From assembly GCA_024235855.1 (NCBI GenBank), contig JACKLN010000001.1:434001-498000 (forward strand): a DNA stretch of 64,000 nt, given 5' to 3'. Positions within the stretch are counted from its first letter, which is position 1, and each line of letters begins with the position of its first letter. Below are positions 51,026 to 58,845 of the stretch, piece by piece. The DNA comes from Burkholderiaceae bacterium. Lineage in GTDB: Bacteria > Pseudomonadota > Gammaproteobacteria > Burkholderiales > Burkholderiaceae_C. The notes beneath the pieces were generated by a model, which had not been told where the DNA came from, did not search any database, and worked only from the letters and a program-made list of their open reading frames with translations. A program made the translations under genes and the position numbers.

Positions 51026-51832
51026 ATGGATCAACCCACGCCCCCCGAAGGCCGCATCACCACCGAGGCCCGCGGCGGCCTGCTGCTGATCGGCATCGAC
51101 CGCCCCGCCAAGCGCAACGGCTTCACGCCGGCCATGTTCCGCCAGCTGGCCGAGGCCTACACGCGGCTGGACGACGACCCGGCGCTGCGCGTGGGCGTGC
51201 TGTACGCGCACGGCGCGCATTTCACCGCCGGGCTGGACCTGCCGTCGTTCGCGCCGCTGATGCAGCGCGGCGAGAAGGCCTTCGACTTCGGCCTGGTGGA
51301 GCCCACCGACCTCGGCACGCCCGGCTACCGGCGGCGCACCAAGCCGATGGTCTGCGCCGTGCAGGGCATCACCTACACACTGGGCATCGAGCTGATGCTG
51401 GCCGCGGACATCGTGGTCGCCGCCGACGACTGCCGCTTCAGCCAGCTGGAGGTGCAGCGCGGCATCATGGCCACAGGCGGCGCCACGCTGCGCATGGCCG
51501 AACGCGCCGGCCTGGGCAACGCGCTGCTGCACCTGCTGACGGCCGACGTCTTCGACGCCGCCGAGGCGCTGCGGCTCAACTTCGTGCAGAAGGTGGTGCC
51601 CGCCGGCACGCAGCGCGACGTGGCCATCGGCATCGCCGAGGCCATTGCCACGCAGGCGCCGCTGGCCGTGGTGGCCACGCGCCAGAACGCGCTGAAGGCG
51701 GTGGAGCATGGCCCGCTGGCGGCGATGCAGGACTTCATCGCCACCCAGCAGCGGCTCGCGCAGTCGGACGATGCGGCCGAAGGGGTGCGCGCGTTCGTGG
51801 AGAAGCGGCCGGCCCGCTTCCAGGGGCGCTGA
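51026..51832 (+). CDS. enoyl-CoA hydratase/isomerase family (crotonase) protein
   Basis: A 268-residue crotonase-fold protein. Visible motifs are LLLIGIDRPAKRNGFTPAMF (CoA-binding), GAHFTAGLDLPSF (first oxyanion-hole loop) and VCAVQGITYTLGIELMLAAD (second oxyanion-hole loop). In the second loop position the usual catalytic Glu pair is not obvious (TYTLGIELML, then FSQLEVQRGIMATGGAT), so the exact reaction (hydratase, isomerase, hydrolase) is open. Cytoplasmic, last gene of the TetR operon. It converges on the Crp/Fnr gene with only 12 bp between the stop codons. Confidence 0.88.
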   Translation: MDQPTPPEGRITTEARGGLLLIGIDRPAKRNGFTPAMFRQLAEAYTRLDDDPALRVGVLYAHGAHFTAGLDLPSFAPLMQRGEKAFDFGLVEPTDLGTPGYRRRTKPMVCAVQGITYTLGIELMLAADIVVAADDCRFSQLEVQRGIMATGGATLRMAERAGLGNALLHLLTADVFDAAEALRLNFVQKVVPAGTQRDVAIGIAEAIATQAPLAVVATRQNALKAVEHGPLAAMQDFIATQQRLAQSDDAAEGVRAFVEKRPARFQGR

Positions 51833-51844
51833 GCGCGCCTCTCG

Positions 51845-52534
51845 TCACGGCCGGCCGGCGCTGCCGTCATAGCGCCGAAGGCCCCCGAGGTCGAGCACGG
51901 TCACCGACCCGAAGTCCACCTGCAGCAGCCCCTGCGCCGCCAACCGGTGCAACGCGGCGTTGGCGCGCTGACGTGACAGGCCCGACAGCAGACCCACCTC
52001 TTCCTGGTTGAGTCGAAGCACCGGCCCGGCGGTGGGGTAGAGGTCACGATCGAACAGGCTCGCAAGGCAGCGGGCCACACGGGCATCGGGGCCAAGCAGG
52101 CGGTCGAACTCCACCAGCCCGATGAACAGGCTCAACCGCGCGTTCAGGTGCTGCAGCAGGAAGCGGTTGAAGCCCAGGCTGCTTGACAACAGGCGTTCGA
52201 AGGTCACACGCGGCATGCAGGCCAGGCGTGTGGGGCGCACCGCGATGCCGTCGTAGCGCCAGGGCCCCACGCGCAGCAGCGAACCCTCGCCGGCCCAGCC
52301 GCCAGCGGTGACGCCGGTGAAGCTGGCCTGGCGGCCGTCGGCACGCGTGACCGACATCTTGACCAGGCCCTCGATGACGCCGATCCAGTGATCGGCCGGG
52401 TCGCCCGCCCGCAAGGCGTGGCCGCCGAGCGGCACGTAGCGCTCGTAGATCTCCCGCCTGGCCTCTTCGAACTGCCCAGGCTCCAGGGTGGCCGCCCACA
52501 GACTGCCCCGCAACATCTCGTCGAGTGTCTGCAA
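51845..52534 (-). CDS. Crp/Fnr family transcriptional regulator
   Basis: A 229-residue regulator: cyclic-nucleotide-binding-like beta-roll (RYVPLGGHALRAGDPADHWI, GVIEGLVKMSVTRADGRQAS, WAGEGSLLRV), dimer helix, and a winged helix with VGLLSGLSRQRANAALHRLA. No cysteine cluster of the FNR type is present. I prefer the TTG at 52534 because GAGGAG lies 8 nt upstream; in-frame ATGs at 52516 and further upstream (52588) have weaker support. It is divergent from the molybdenum-hydroxylase operon and probably controls it, likely through the 16-bp palindrome between the two genes. Confidence 0.87.
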   Translation of the reverse strand: MQTLDEMLRGSLWAATLEPGQFEEARREIYERYVPLGGHALRAGDPADHWIGVIEGLVKMSVTRADGRQASFTGVTAGGWAGEGSLLRVGPWRYDGIAVRPTRLACMPRVTFERLLSSSLGFNRFLLQHLNARLSLFIGLVEFDRLLGPDARVARCLASLFDRDLYPTAGPVLRLNQEEVGLLSGLSRQRANAALHRLAAQGLLQVDFGSVTVLDLGGLRRYDGSAGRP

Positions 52535-52637
52535 CGTGTGTGTCTCCTCGTGTCCGCGCGCGTTGGGATGCCCTGCGCGGGCCCCCATTACGCAGCAGCC
52601 ACGGCCTTGGATGCACGGGGAATTCACCGAGCCAATC

Positions 52638-52653
52638 TGTCGTCGCGACGACA
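52638..52653. promoter_or_regulatory. perfect 16-bp palindrome between Crp/Fnr and hydroxylase genes
   Basis: TGTCGTCGCGACGACA is its own reverse complement. Read as TGTCG-N6-CGACA it has the half-site spacing of Crp/Fnr-family operators (TGTGA-N6-TCACA). It lies 62 bp before the hydroxylase ATG and about 104 bp before the regulator start, in a 180-bp divergent intergenic region. Confidence 0.65.
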
Positions 52654-52714
52654 ACTCCGACTGCGGGCGCGGTCCACGATGAACCGGCGCTCAACACAGG
52701 ACAGGAGACAAGCC

Positions 52715-55009
52715 ATGCGCGAGCCCCAAGTTCCCGATGCCGGCCGGCGCCGCCTGCTGGCCTATGCCGTGTCGTCACCGGTGCTCACGGTGGCGGCAGG
52801 CGTGGGCACGCTGTCGGCCGCGACGCCAGCGCACGCCATCGCACTGCCGATGGTGCCCCCGGACACGACGGACTTCTACGACCTCGGTGACTCGCTGGTG
52901 CAGACGTCGCTGCCGACCATGCCGCTGGTTCGGCTGCAGGTCGGCGCCGACGGTCGAGCCACGCTGTACCTGCCGCGGCTGGAGGTCGGCCAGGGCATTG
53001 CCACCCTCGGCGGCATGCTGGTGGCAGAGGAGCTGGACCTGCCGCTGGAGATGGTGGACGTGCCGCACGAAGATGCACGGCCCGAACTGCTGTTCAACCA
53101 GATTTCTGGCGGCTCGGCGGCGGCACGCTGCCTGCACGCCGGGTTGCCGCTGATCGCTGCTGCCGCTCGCCTGCGCCTGCTGGCAGCCGCCGCACAGCGT
53201 TTCGGCGTGTCAGCGGCGCAGCTGCGCACCGAGGCCGGGGTCGTCTACAGCGGTGACGGCCGCGCTGCAACCTACGGCGAGCTCAGCGCACAGGCTTCGC
53301 TGCAGCCGATGCCCACGCAGATCACGCTGAAGTCACCGCAGGACTACCGCATCATCGGCCGCCCGGCGGTGCGCCTGGACGCGCGCGACATCGTCACCGG
53401 CCGCAAGCGCTTCGGCATGGACATCGACGTGCCGGGCGCCAAGCCCACGATGCTGCGCATGCCGTCGCAGATCCGGGGCACGGTGGTGCGCGTGAACAAC
53501 GCGTCGGTGGTGCGCGCGATGCCGGGCGTGATCGACGTGGTGGTCATCCCGCCGGGCGGCAGCATCGTGCCGCGCCCGCCCGGGGTGGCGGTGATGGCCG
53601 AGACCTTCGGCCAAGCCTGGGACGCGCTGAACGCGCTGGACATCACGTGGGGCGACGGCCCGCTGGCCGGGCAGTCCGACGCCAGCATCATGAGCACGCT
53701 GAAGAAGGCCAACCCGCCGCTGGCGGTGCCGCCGCTGGGCGCGCTGACGGTGGAAGGCGAGTTCGAGTGGCGCGCGGCCACGCACTGCCCGCTGGAGGTG
53801 GAGACCGCCATCGCCGACGTGCGCTCCGACCGCTGCGAGATCTGGGCCGCGATGCAGACGCCCATCATCGCGCTGCAGTCGGTGGCGGCCGACCTCGGGC
53901 TGCGCCAGGACCAGGTGGTGGCTCACGTGCTGCCCTCCGGCGGCAGCTTCGGTCGACGCCTGTTCTGGGACCCGGTGCAGGTCGCGGTGCAGGTCAGCCG
54001 CCTGACCGGGCACCCGTGCAAGCTGATGTACCACCGCACAGACGACGTGCGGCAGACCCGCATGCGGCCGCCACAGGTGCACAAGGTGCGCGCCACGGTG
54101 CTGTTGGGCAACGTGATCAGCTACGAGCAGAACGTGGCCGCGGTGCGCCTGGACGCCCGCCACGGTTACGGCGAATGGACCACGGCCGTGGCCGGCTCGC
54201 TGCCGCCGCTGGTGCAGCAGACGGTGGGCAACCTGGGCTACGAGGAATTCTTCTTCAAGACCATGGTCGCCTCGCCCTACAACTTCGGCGCCACCAACAA
54301 GCTGCTGACACCAGTTCCGCTGGCAATGAACACGGTGTCGTTCCGTTCGGTGCACATCCAGCCCGCACGCTGCAGCGAGGAGATCATCGTCGACGAGATC
54401 GCCAAGCGCCTGGGCAAGGACCCACTGGCTTTCCGCCTCCAGCACCTGCGCCTGCCTCGGGCGAAAGCCGTGCTGCAGCGTGTGGCCGACGGCATCGGCT
54501 GGGGACGCAGCATGCCCGCCGGCACTGCGCTGGGCATCGCCGTGCACCAGGAGTCGCGCTCTTTCACCGCCTGCGCCGTGGAGCTGGATGCCCGCATGCC
54601 GGGGCAGGCCAAGGTGGTCCGTGCGGTGATCGCCATCGACGTGGGCAAGCCCATCAACCCGCTGGGCATCCAGGCCCAGTGCGAAGGCGGCCTGGCCGAC
54701 GCCATCAGCCTCGTGCTCAAGGCCGGGCTGACGATCCGCGACGGCCTGCCGCTGGAGTCGGCCTACACCAGCTATCCGGTGGCCAGGCTGCGCGACTTTC
54801 CGAGGCAGGTGGAGGTCATCGTGATGCCCGACCTCGGCGAGGACATCGGCGGCATGGGCGAGGTCGGGTTCTCCGCGGCCTCCGGTGCCATCGCCAACGC
54901 CTGGGCGCGCGCCACCGGCAAGAAGCCGCGCAAGTTCCCGCTCAACACCCCCCCGGCCTTCACGCCGGTGCCGCCCGGCCAGCTGCCGGTGCCGGCCCAC
55001 CGTCTCTGA
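52715..55009 (+). CDS. molybdopterin aldehyde/isoquinoline-1-oxidoreductase-type large subunit (IorB-like)
   Basis: A 764-residue molybdenum hydroxylase subunit that would hydroxylate an aldehyde or N-heterocycle carbon with water. A Tat-like signal (GRRRLLAYAVSSPVLTVAAG) ends near THAHA-type ATPAHA, so export of the folded complex is expected. Moco-binding patterns include VLPSGGSFGRRLFWDPVQVA and the C-terminal EDIGGMGEVGFSAASGAIANA, where the Glu is the presumed catalytic base. The start at 52715 is chosen for AGGAGA 8 nt upstream; ATG 52679 in frame lacks one. The small [2Fe-2S] subunit gene follows after 14 nt; the large-then-small order is the reverse of the classical iorAB order. No separate FAD subunit is present, as in IorAB. 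Confidence 0.88.
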   Translation: MREPQVPDAGRRRLLAYAVSSPVLTVAAGVGTLSAATPAHAIALPMVPPDTTDFYDLGDSLVQTSLPTMPLVRLQVGADGRATLYLPRLEVGQGIATLGGMLVAEELDLPLEMVDVPHEDARPELLFNQISGGSAAARCLHAGLPLIAAAARLRLLAAAAQRFGVSAAQLRTEAGVVYSGDGRAATYGELSAQASLQPMPTQITLKSPQDYRIIGRPAVRLDARDIVTGRKRFGMDIDVPGAKPTMLRMPSQIRGTVVRVNNASVVRAMPGVIDVVVIPPGGSIVPRPPGVAVMAETFGQAWDALNALDITWGDGPLAGQSDASIMSTLKKANPPLAVPPLGALTVEGEFEWRAATHCPLEVETAIADVRSDRCEIWAAMQTPIIALQSVAADLGLRQDQVVAHVLPSGGSFGRRLFWDPVQVAVQVSRLTGHPCKLMYHRTDDVRQTRMRPPQVHKVRATVLLGNVISYEQNVAAVRLDARHGYGEWTTAVAGSLPPLVQQTVGNLGYEEFFFKTMVASPYNFGATNKLLTPVPLAMNTVSFRSVHIQPARCSEEIIVDEIAKRLGKDPLAFRLQHLRLPRAKAVLQRVADGIGWGRSMPAGTALGIAVHQESRSFTACAVELDARMPGQAKVVRAVIAIDVGKPINPLGIQAQCEGGLADAISLVLKAGLTIRDGLPLESAYTSYPVARLRDFPRQVEVIVMPDLGEDIGGMGEVGFSAASGAIANAWARATGKKPRKFPLNTPPAFTPVPPGQLPVPAHRL

Positions 55010-55023
55010 CCTGCGGAGCTCCC

Positions 55024-55497
55024 ATGCCCCAGTACCAACTGCACATCAACGGCGAGAGCCACACCGTCGACGCGCCCGCGGACATGGCGCTGCTCTGGGT
55101 GCTGCGCGACAAGCTCGGCATCACCGGGCCCAAGTACGGCTGCGGCATCGATGCCTGCAAGGCCTGCACCTGCCTGATCAACGGCAAGGCGCAGACCACC
55201 TGCGCGATCCCGGTCTCGGCCGTCGGCGGCCGGGCCATCACCACCATCGAGGGCCTGGCCACCACCGCGGCCGACGGCACCGAGGTGCTGCACCCGGTGC
55301 AGCAGGCCTGGCTCGAGCACGACGTGGCGCAGTGCGGCTTCTGCCAGCCCGGCCAGATCATGGCGGCCGTGGACCTGCTCAAGCGCACGAACAACCCGAG
55401 CGACGCCGACATCGACGCCATCGAGAACATCTGCCGCTGCGGAACCTACGGCCGCATCCGCGCGGCCATCAAGGCGGCCGCGGCGATGATGCGCTGA
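55024..55497 (+). CDS. [2Fe-2S] small subunit of the molybdenum hydroxylase (IorA-like)
   Basis: A 157-residue electron-transfer subunit with both cluster sites. The plant-ferredoxin-type site is Cys40, Cys45, Cys48 and Cys60 (GCGIDACKACTC then TTC). The helical site is Cys104, Cys107, Cys136 and Cys138 (QCGFCQPG and ICRCGTY). The length is typical. It has no signal of its own and would be exported with the Tat-bearing large subunit. It is followed directly by a strong terminator hairpin, so the hydroxylase operon is just two genes. Confidence 0.93.
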   Translation: MPQYQLHINGESHTVDAPADMALLWVLRDKLGITGPKYGCGIDACKACTCLINGKAQTTCAIPVSAVGGRAITTIEGLATTAADGTEVLHPVQQAWLEHDVAQCGFCQPGQIMAAVDLLKRTNNPSDADIDAIENICRCGTYGRIRAAIKAAAAMMR

Positions 55498-55501
55498 ACC
55501 A

Positions 55502-55540
55502 GGGCGTGCGGCCGCGCCGAAGCGGTGCGGCCGCACGCCC
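55502..55540 (+). terminator. 14-bp-stem terminator after the hydroxylase operon
   Basis: GGGCGTGCGGCCGC (55502-55515) and GCGGCCGCACGCCC (55527-55540) pair perfectly across an 11-nt loop, 5 nt after the stop codon. There is no U-run, but the stem is very stable. The two operons on either side are thereby separated. Confidence 0.65.
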
Positions 55541-55612
55541 GGTCGCCAGGATCGCGCACCGGCATAAGGCGTCGGCATGAAGCGCCGGGCGGGCATGCCA
55601 TGCCGCGTGCAC

Positions 55613-55628
55613 TGGCACAACGATTGCT
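55613..55628 (+). promoter_or_regulatory. sigma-54 (RpoN) promoter for the Rieske/ABC/amidohydrolase operon
   Basis: TGGCACAACGATTGCT matches the -24/-12 consensus TGGCACGNNNNTTGCW at every fixed position except the seventh (A for G), with correct GG-N10-GC spacing. The predicted transcription start is near 55639, giving a 153-nt leader before the ATG at 55792. It lies in the 294-bp gap after the terminator. No clear NtrC enhancer site was identified by eye. Confidence 0.7.
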
Positions 55629-55657
55629 CCAGATCAAGCAGGAGTAGAAGCAGGCAG

Positions 55658-55714
55658 CCGGCGCCGCACGCCGGTGGGTCATTGCTCCGGAACTGGCCCC
55701 GCCGGGCCGTCCGG
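55658..55714 (+). other. structured 5' leader hairpins
   Basis: Within the predicted leader, CCGGCG (55658-55663) pairs with CGCCGG (55669-55674). Further on, CCGG (55687-55690) and CCGG (55711-55714) enclose GGCCC (55695-55699) paired with GGGCC (55704-55708). I could not match this to a known riboswitch. GC-rich DNA forms such hairpins easily, so significance is uncertain. The rest of the 55,541-55,791 gap shows nothing else besides the sigma-54 site. Confidence 0.3.
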
Positions 55715-55791
55715 TCTCCTGCGTGCCGCACTGGCGGACACCCGGCGGAATCTGTTGCTTGCGTGCTCCGCACGCGCATGGAGTCTCCGCG

Positions 55792-56766
55792 ATGAACCGA
55801 CCACTGCGCGCCCTGGCGCTGGCCACCCTGGCAGGCCTGGCCCAGGCCTCGGCCTGGGCCCAGGACAAGATCACCTTCATGACCTCGTGGTACGCGCAGG
55901 CGGAACACGGCGGCTTCTACCAGGCGCTGGCCGAGGGCCTCTACAAGAAGGACGGCCTGGACGTCACGATCAAGATGGGCGGCCCGCAGGTCAACGGCAT
56001 GCAGCTGCTGCTGGCCGGCCAGGCCGACTTCATCATGAGCTACGACCTGGCCGTGCTCTCGGCAGTGGAGAAAGGCTTCCCGGCCATCACCGTGGCCGCG
56101 TCCTTCCAGAAGGACCTGCAGGGCATGCTCACGCACGACGGCGTGAGCGGCCTCGATGCGCTGAAGGACAAGACCATCCTCGTGGCCACCTCCGGCCGCA
56201 CCACCTGGTGGCCCTGGCTGAAGTCGCGCTACGGCTACACCGACGCGCAGAGCAAGCCCTACACCTTCAACCTGCAGCCGTTCTTCGCCGACCGCAACAC
56301 GGTGCAGCAGGCCTACCCGTCCAGCGAGCCGTTCCAGGCGCAGAAGCAGGGCGTCAAGGCCAACTTCTTCCTCTTCGCCGATGCCGGCTACCCGCCCTAC
56401 GGCACCACCATCGTCACCACGAAGAAGATGGTGGCCGACAAGCCCGACGTCGTCGCGCGCTTCGTGCGCGCCAGCATCGCCGGCTGGAAGTCCTACCTGG
56501 CCAACCCGGCGCCAGCCAACGTGCTGATCCAGCAGGACAACCCGAAGATGAGCGACGAGCAGCTCGCCTTCGCGGTGCAGCGGCTGAAGGACCTGAAGGT
56601 GTTCGACGGCGGCGACGCGGCCACGCTGGGCGCGGGCATCATCACCGAGGCGCGCTGGAAGCAGACCTACGACTTCATGGTCGCCGCCGGGCTGCTCAAG
56701 CCCGAGACCGACTGGAAGCAAGGCTTCACGACTCAGTTCGTGAAGGACCTCAAGATCATGCCCTGA
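55792..56766 (+). CDS. NMT1/THI5-like ABC transporter substrate-binding protein
   Basis: A 324-residue periplasmic binding protein. A signal peptide (1 to about 23, ending ASAWAQ) precedes KITFMTSWYAQAEHGGFYQA, ADFIMSYDLAVLSAVEKGFP, and VATSGRTTWWPWLKSRYGYT. These match the SsuA/TauA/ThiY-like NMT1 class, which delivers aromatic or heterocyclic nitrogen compounds, pyrimidine precursors or sulfonates. It is the first gene after the sigma-54 promoter, and its ATPase and permease are encoded three and four genes downstream, on the far side of two Rieske oxygenase genes. The ligand is presumably the substrate of those oxygenases. Confidence 0.9.
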   Translation: MNRPLRALALATLAGLAQASAWAQDKITFMTSWYAQAEHGGFYQALAEGLYKKDGLDVTIKMGGPQVNGMQLLLAGQADFIMSYDLAVLSAVEKGFPAITVAASFQKDLQGMLTHDGVSGLDALKDKTILVATSGRTTWWPWLKSRYGYTDAQSKPYTFNLQPFFADRNTVQQAYPSSEPFQAQKQGVKANFFLFADAGYPPYGTTIVTTKKMVADKPDVVARFVRASIAGWKSYLANPAPANVLIQQDNPKMSDEQLAFAVQRLKDLKVFDGGDAATLGAGIITEARWKQTYDFMVAAGLLKPETDWKQGFTTQFVKDLKIMP

Positions 56767-56779
56767 GGGCGGGGCGGCC

Positions 56780-57835
56780 ATGCTCGTCACCCGCCAACCG
56801 GTGCTGCGCCGCTTCTGGTACCCGGTGATGCCGCTGTCGCGGCTGGCCGCGGGGCCGCAGCCCTTCACGCTGCTGGGCGAGCACATCGTGCTCTGGCAGC
56901 GCGCCGACGGCCGCCCCGCCGCCGTGCGCGACCGCTGCTGCCACCGCAGCGCCGCGCTCAGCAAGGGTTTCGTCGACGGCGACCACATCGTCTGCGGCTA
57001 CCACGGCTGGACCTACGACGGCGCCGGCGCCTGCGTGCGCATCCCGCAGCAGGCGGCCGAGGCCGCCATCCCGCCCGGCGCGTGCGTGCCCGCCTACCGC
57101 TGCGAGGCGCGCCACGGCTACGCCTGGGTGGCGCTGGACGAGCCGCTGGCGCCCATCCTCGACATCCCGGAAGACGGCGCACCCGGCTACCGGCGGCTGG
57201 AACAGTTCGACGAGCGTTGGGCCTGCGGCGCGCTGCGGCTGATGGAGAACAGCTTCGACGCGGCGCACTTCGCCTTCGTGCACCGCGGCACCTTCGGCCA
57301 GTTCGGCAAGAACAAGCCCGAGTTCTTCGAACTGCGCGAGACGCCCTACGGCTTCGAGGCGGAAACGAAGCTGGTCATCGACAACCCGCCGCGCGCCCAC
57401 CGCATCACCGGCACCACCGAGCCCACCACGCGACGCCACTTCCGCAACCAGTGGCACCTGCCCTTCCTGCGCCGGCTGGGGCTGCACTACCCCAACGGGC
57501 TGCAGCACCTGATCGTCACCAGCGCCACGCCGGTGGACGACGGCCACATCCAGCTCATCCAGTGGGTCTATCGCAACGACACCGAGGCCGACTGCCCGGC
57601 CGAGGAGATCCACCGCTGGGACCGCGAGGTGGTGATGGAGGACAAGGCCATCCTCGAGTCCACCGACCCCGACGCGCCGGTGACGCTGGCGCGGCGCGCC
57701 GAGGAAAACATGGCCAGCGACCGCCCCGGCCTGCTGATGCGCCAGCGCCTGCTGGCGCTGCTGCAGGCCCATGGCGAGACCGAGATCCACCGCGGCAACG
57801 CGGCCCAATCACAGGAAAGCACCCCATGCTCGTGA
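56780..57835 (+). CDS. Rieske non-haem iron oxygenase, first copy
   Basis: A 351-residue oxygenase alpha subunit. The Rieske cluster ligands are Cys53/His55 (DRCCHRS) and Cys72/His75 (CGYHGWTYD). The mononuclear iron site is in MENSFDAAHFAFVH, matching N-x2-D-x2-H-x4-H with the bridging Asp. The short N-terminal FWYPVMPLSRLAAGPQPFTL and single-subunit form point to the demethylase/PaO-like group (vanillate demethylase, caffeine N-demethylase, chlorophyll catabolic oxygenases) rather than alpha-beta dioxygenases. No reductase or ferredoxin gene is in the operon. It overlaps the second copy by 10 nt. Confidence 0.92.
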   Translation: MLVTRQPVLRRFWYPVMPLSRLAAGPQPFTLLGEHIVLWQRADGRPAAVRDRCCHRSAALSKGFVDGDHIVCGYHGWTYDGAGACVRIPQQAAEAAIPPGACVPAYRCEARHGYAWVALDEPLAPILDIPEDGAPGYRRLEQFDERWACGALRLMENSFDAAHFAFVHRGTFGQFGKNKPEFFELRETPYGFEAETKLVIDNPPRAHRITGTTEPTTRRHFRNQWHLPFLRRLGLHYPNGLQHLIVTSATPVDDGHIQLIQWVYRNDTEADCPAEEIHRWDREVVMEDKAILESTDPDAPVTLARRAEENMASDRPGLLMRQRLLALLQAHGETEIHRGNAAQSQESTPCS

Positions 57836-58845
57836 CGAAACAACCGGTGCTGCGGCGCTTCTGGTACGCCATCCTGCCGATGCAGATGCTCGACGACGGC
57901 CCGCAGCCCTTCACGCTGCTGGGCGAGAAGATCGTGCTGTGGAAGAAGGCCGATGGCAGCCCGGCGGCCGTGCGCGACCGCTGCTGCCACCGCACGGCCA
58001 TGCTCAGCAAGGGCTTCGTCGACGGCGACCACATCGTCTGCGGCTACCACGGCTGGACCTACGACTGCAGCGGCGCCTGCGTGCGCATCCCGCAGCAGGC
58101 GGCCGACGCCGCCATCCCGCCCGGGGCCCAGGTGCCGGCGTACCACTGCGTGGAAAAGTACGGCTACGCCTGGGTGGCGCTGGAAGACCCGCTGCGGCCG
58201 ATCCCCGACTTTCCGGAGGAGACCTCGGGCCGCCACCGCCGCATCCTGCAGTTCTACCAGCGCTGGGGCACGAGCCCGGTGCGCATGATGGAGAACTCCT
58301 TCGACAACGCGCACTTCAGCTACGTGCACAAGGCCAACTTCGGCCTCTTCGACCAGCCGCAGCCCGCCGGCTACCGCTTCGAGGAAACCGACTACGGCTT
58401 CGAGGCCGAGACCCTGGTGCCCATCCGCAACCCGCCGGAAAGCCACCGCATCACCGGCACCACCGAGCCGGTCACGCACCGGCACCTGGTCAACCGCTAC
58501 TACCTGCCGTTCGGACGCCGCTTCGGCTGCCACTACCCGGCCAGCGGCATCGACCACGTCATCTACAACTGCGCCACGCCCATCGACGATGGCAGCATGA
58601 TGCTGGCGCAGTGGCTCTACCGCAGCGACACCGAGGCCGACTGCCCCACGCAGGCACTGATCGACTGGGACGAGGCGATCACGAAGGAGGACCGCGAGAT
58701 CCTCGAGGCCACCGATCCCGATGCCTGCATCGACGCCCGTCGGCGGGTGGAAGTCCACATGGCGTCGGACAAGCCGGGGCTGATCATCCGCCGCCAGCTG
58801 ATGGCGCTGCTGGAGGCGCACGGCGAGCGCGAAGTCCATGGATGA
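57826..58845 (+). CDS. Rieske non-haem iron oxygenase, second copy
   Basis: A 339-residue paralogue of the preceding gene, plainly a tandem duplicate: both start MLVT-K/R-QPVLRRFWY and share KGFVDGDHIVCGYHGWTYD and RITGTTEP. Rieske ligands (DRCCHRT, CGYHGW) and the iron site (MENSFDNAHFSYVH) are intact. Divergence is greatest in the substrate-pocket part (RFEETDYGFEAETLVPIRNP against ELRETPYGFEAETKLVIDNP) and in the C-terminal tail. The two may form a hetero-oligomer, as NdmA-type enzymes can, or act on successive groups of one substrate. It overlaps the ATPase gene by 8 nt. Confidence 0.92.
   Translation: MLVTKQPVLRRFWYAILPMQMLDDGPQPFTLLGEKIVLWKKADGSPAAVRDRCCHRTAMLSKGFVDGDHIVCGYHGWTYDCSGACVRIPQQAADAAIPPGAQVPAYHCVEKYGYAWVALEDPLRPIPDFPEETSGRHRRILQFYQRWGTSPVRMMENSFDNAHFSYVHKANFGLFDQPQPAGYRFEETDYGFEAETLVPIRNPPESHRITGTTEPVTHRHLVNRYYLPFGRRFGCHYPASGIDHVIYNCATPIDDGSMMLAQWLYRSDTEADCPTQALIDWDEAITKEDREILEATDPDACIDARRRVEVHMASDKPGLIIRRQLMALLEAHGEREVHG

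Noticed and set aside
55577..55795. 72-codon open frame in the gap before the NMT1-like gene
   Set aside because: Arg/Ser/Pro-rich without any feature, and it runs through the sigma-54 element and the leader hairpins.
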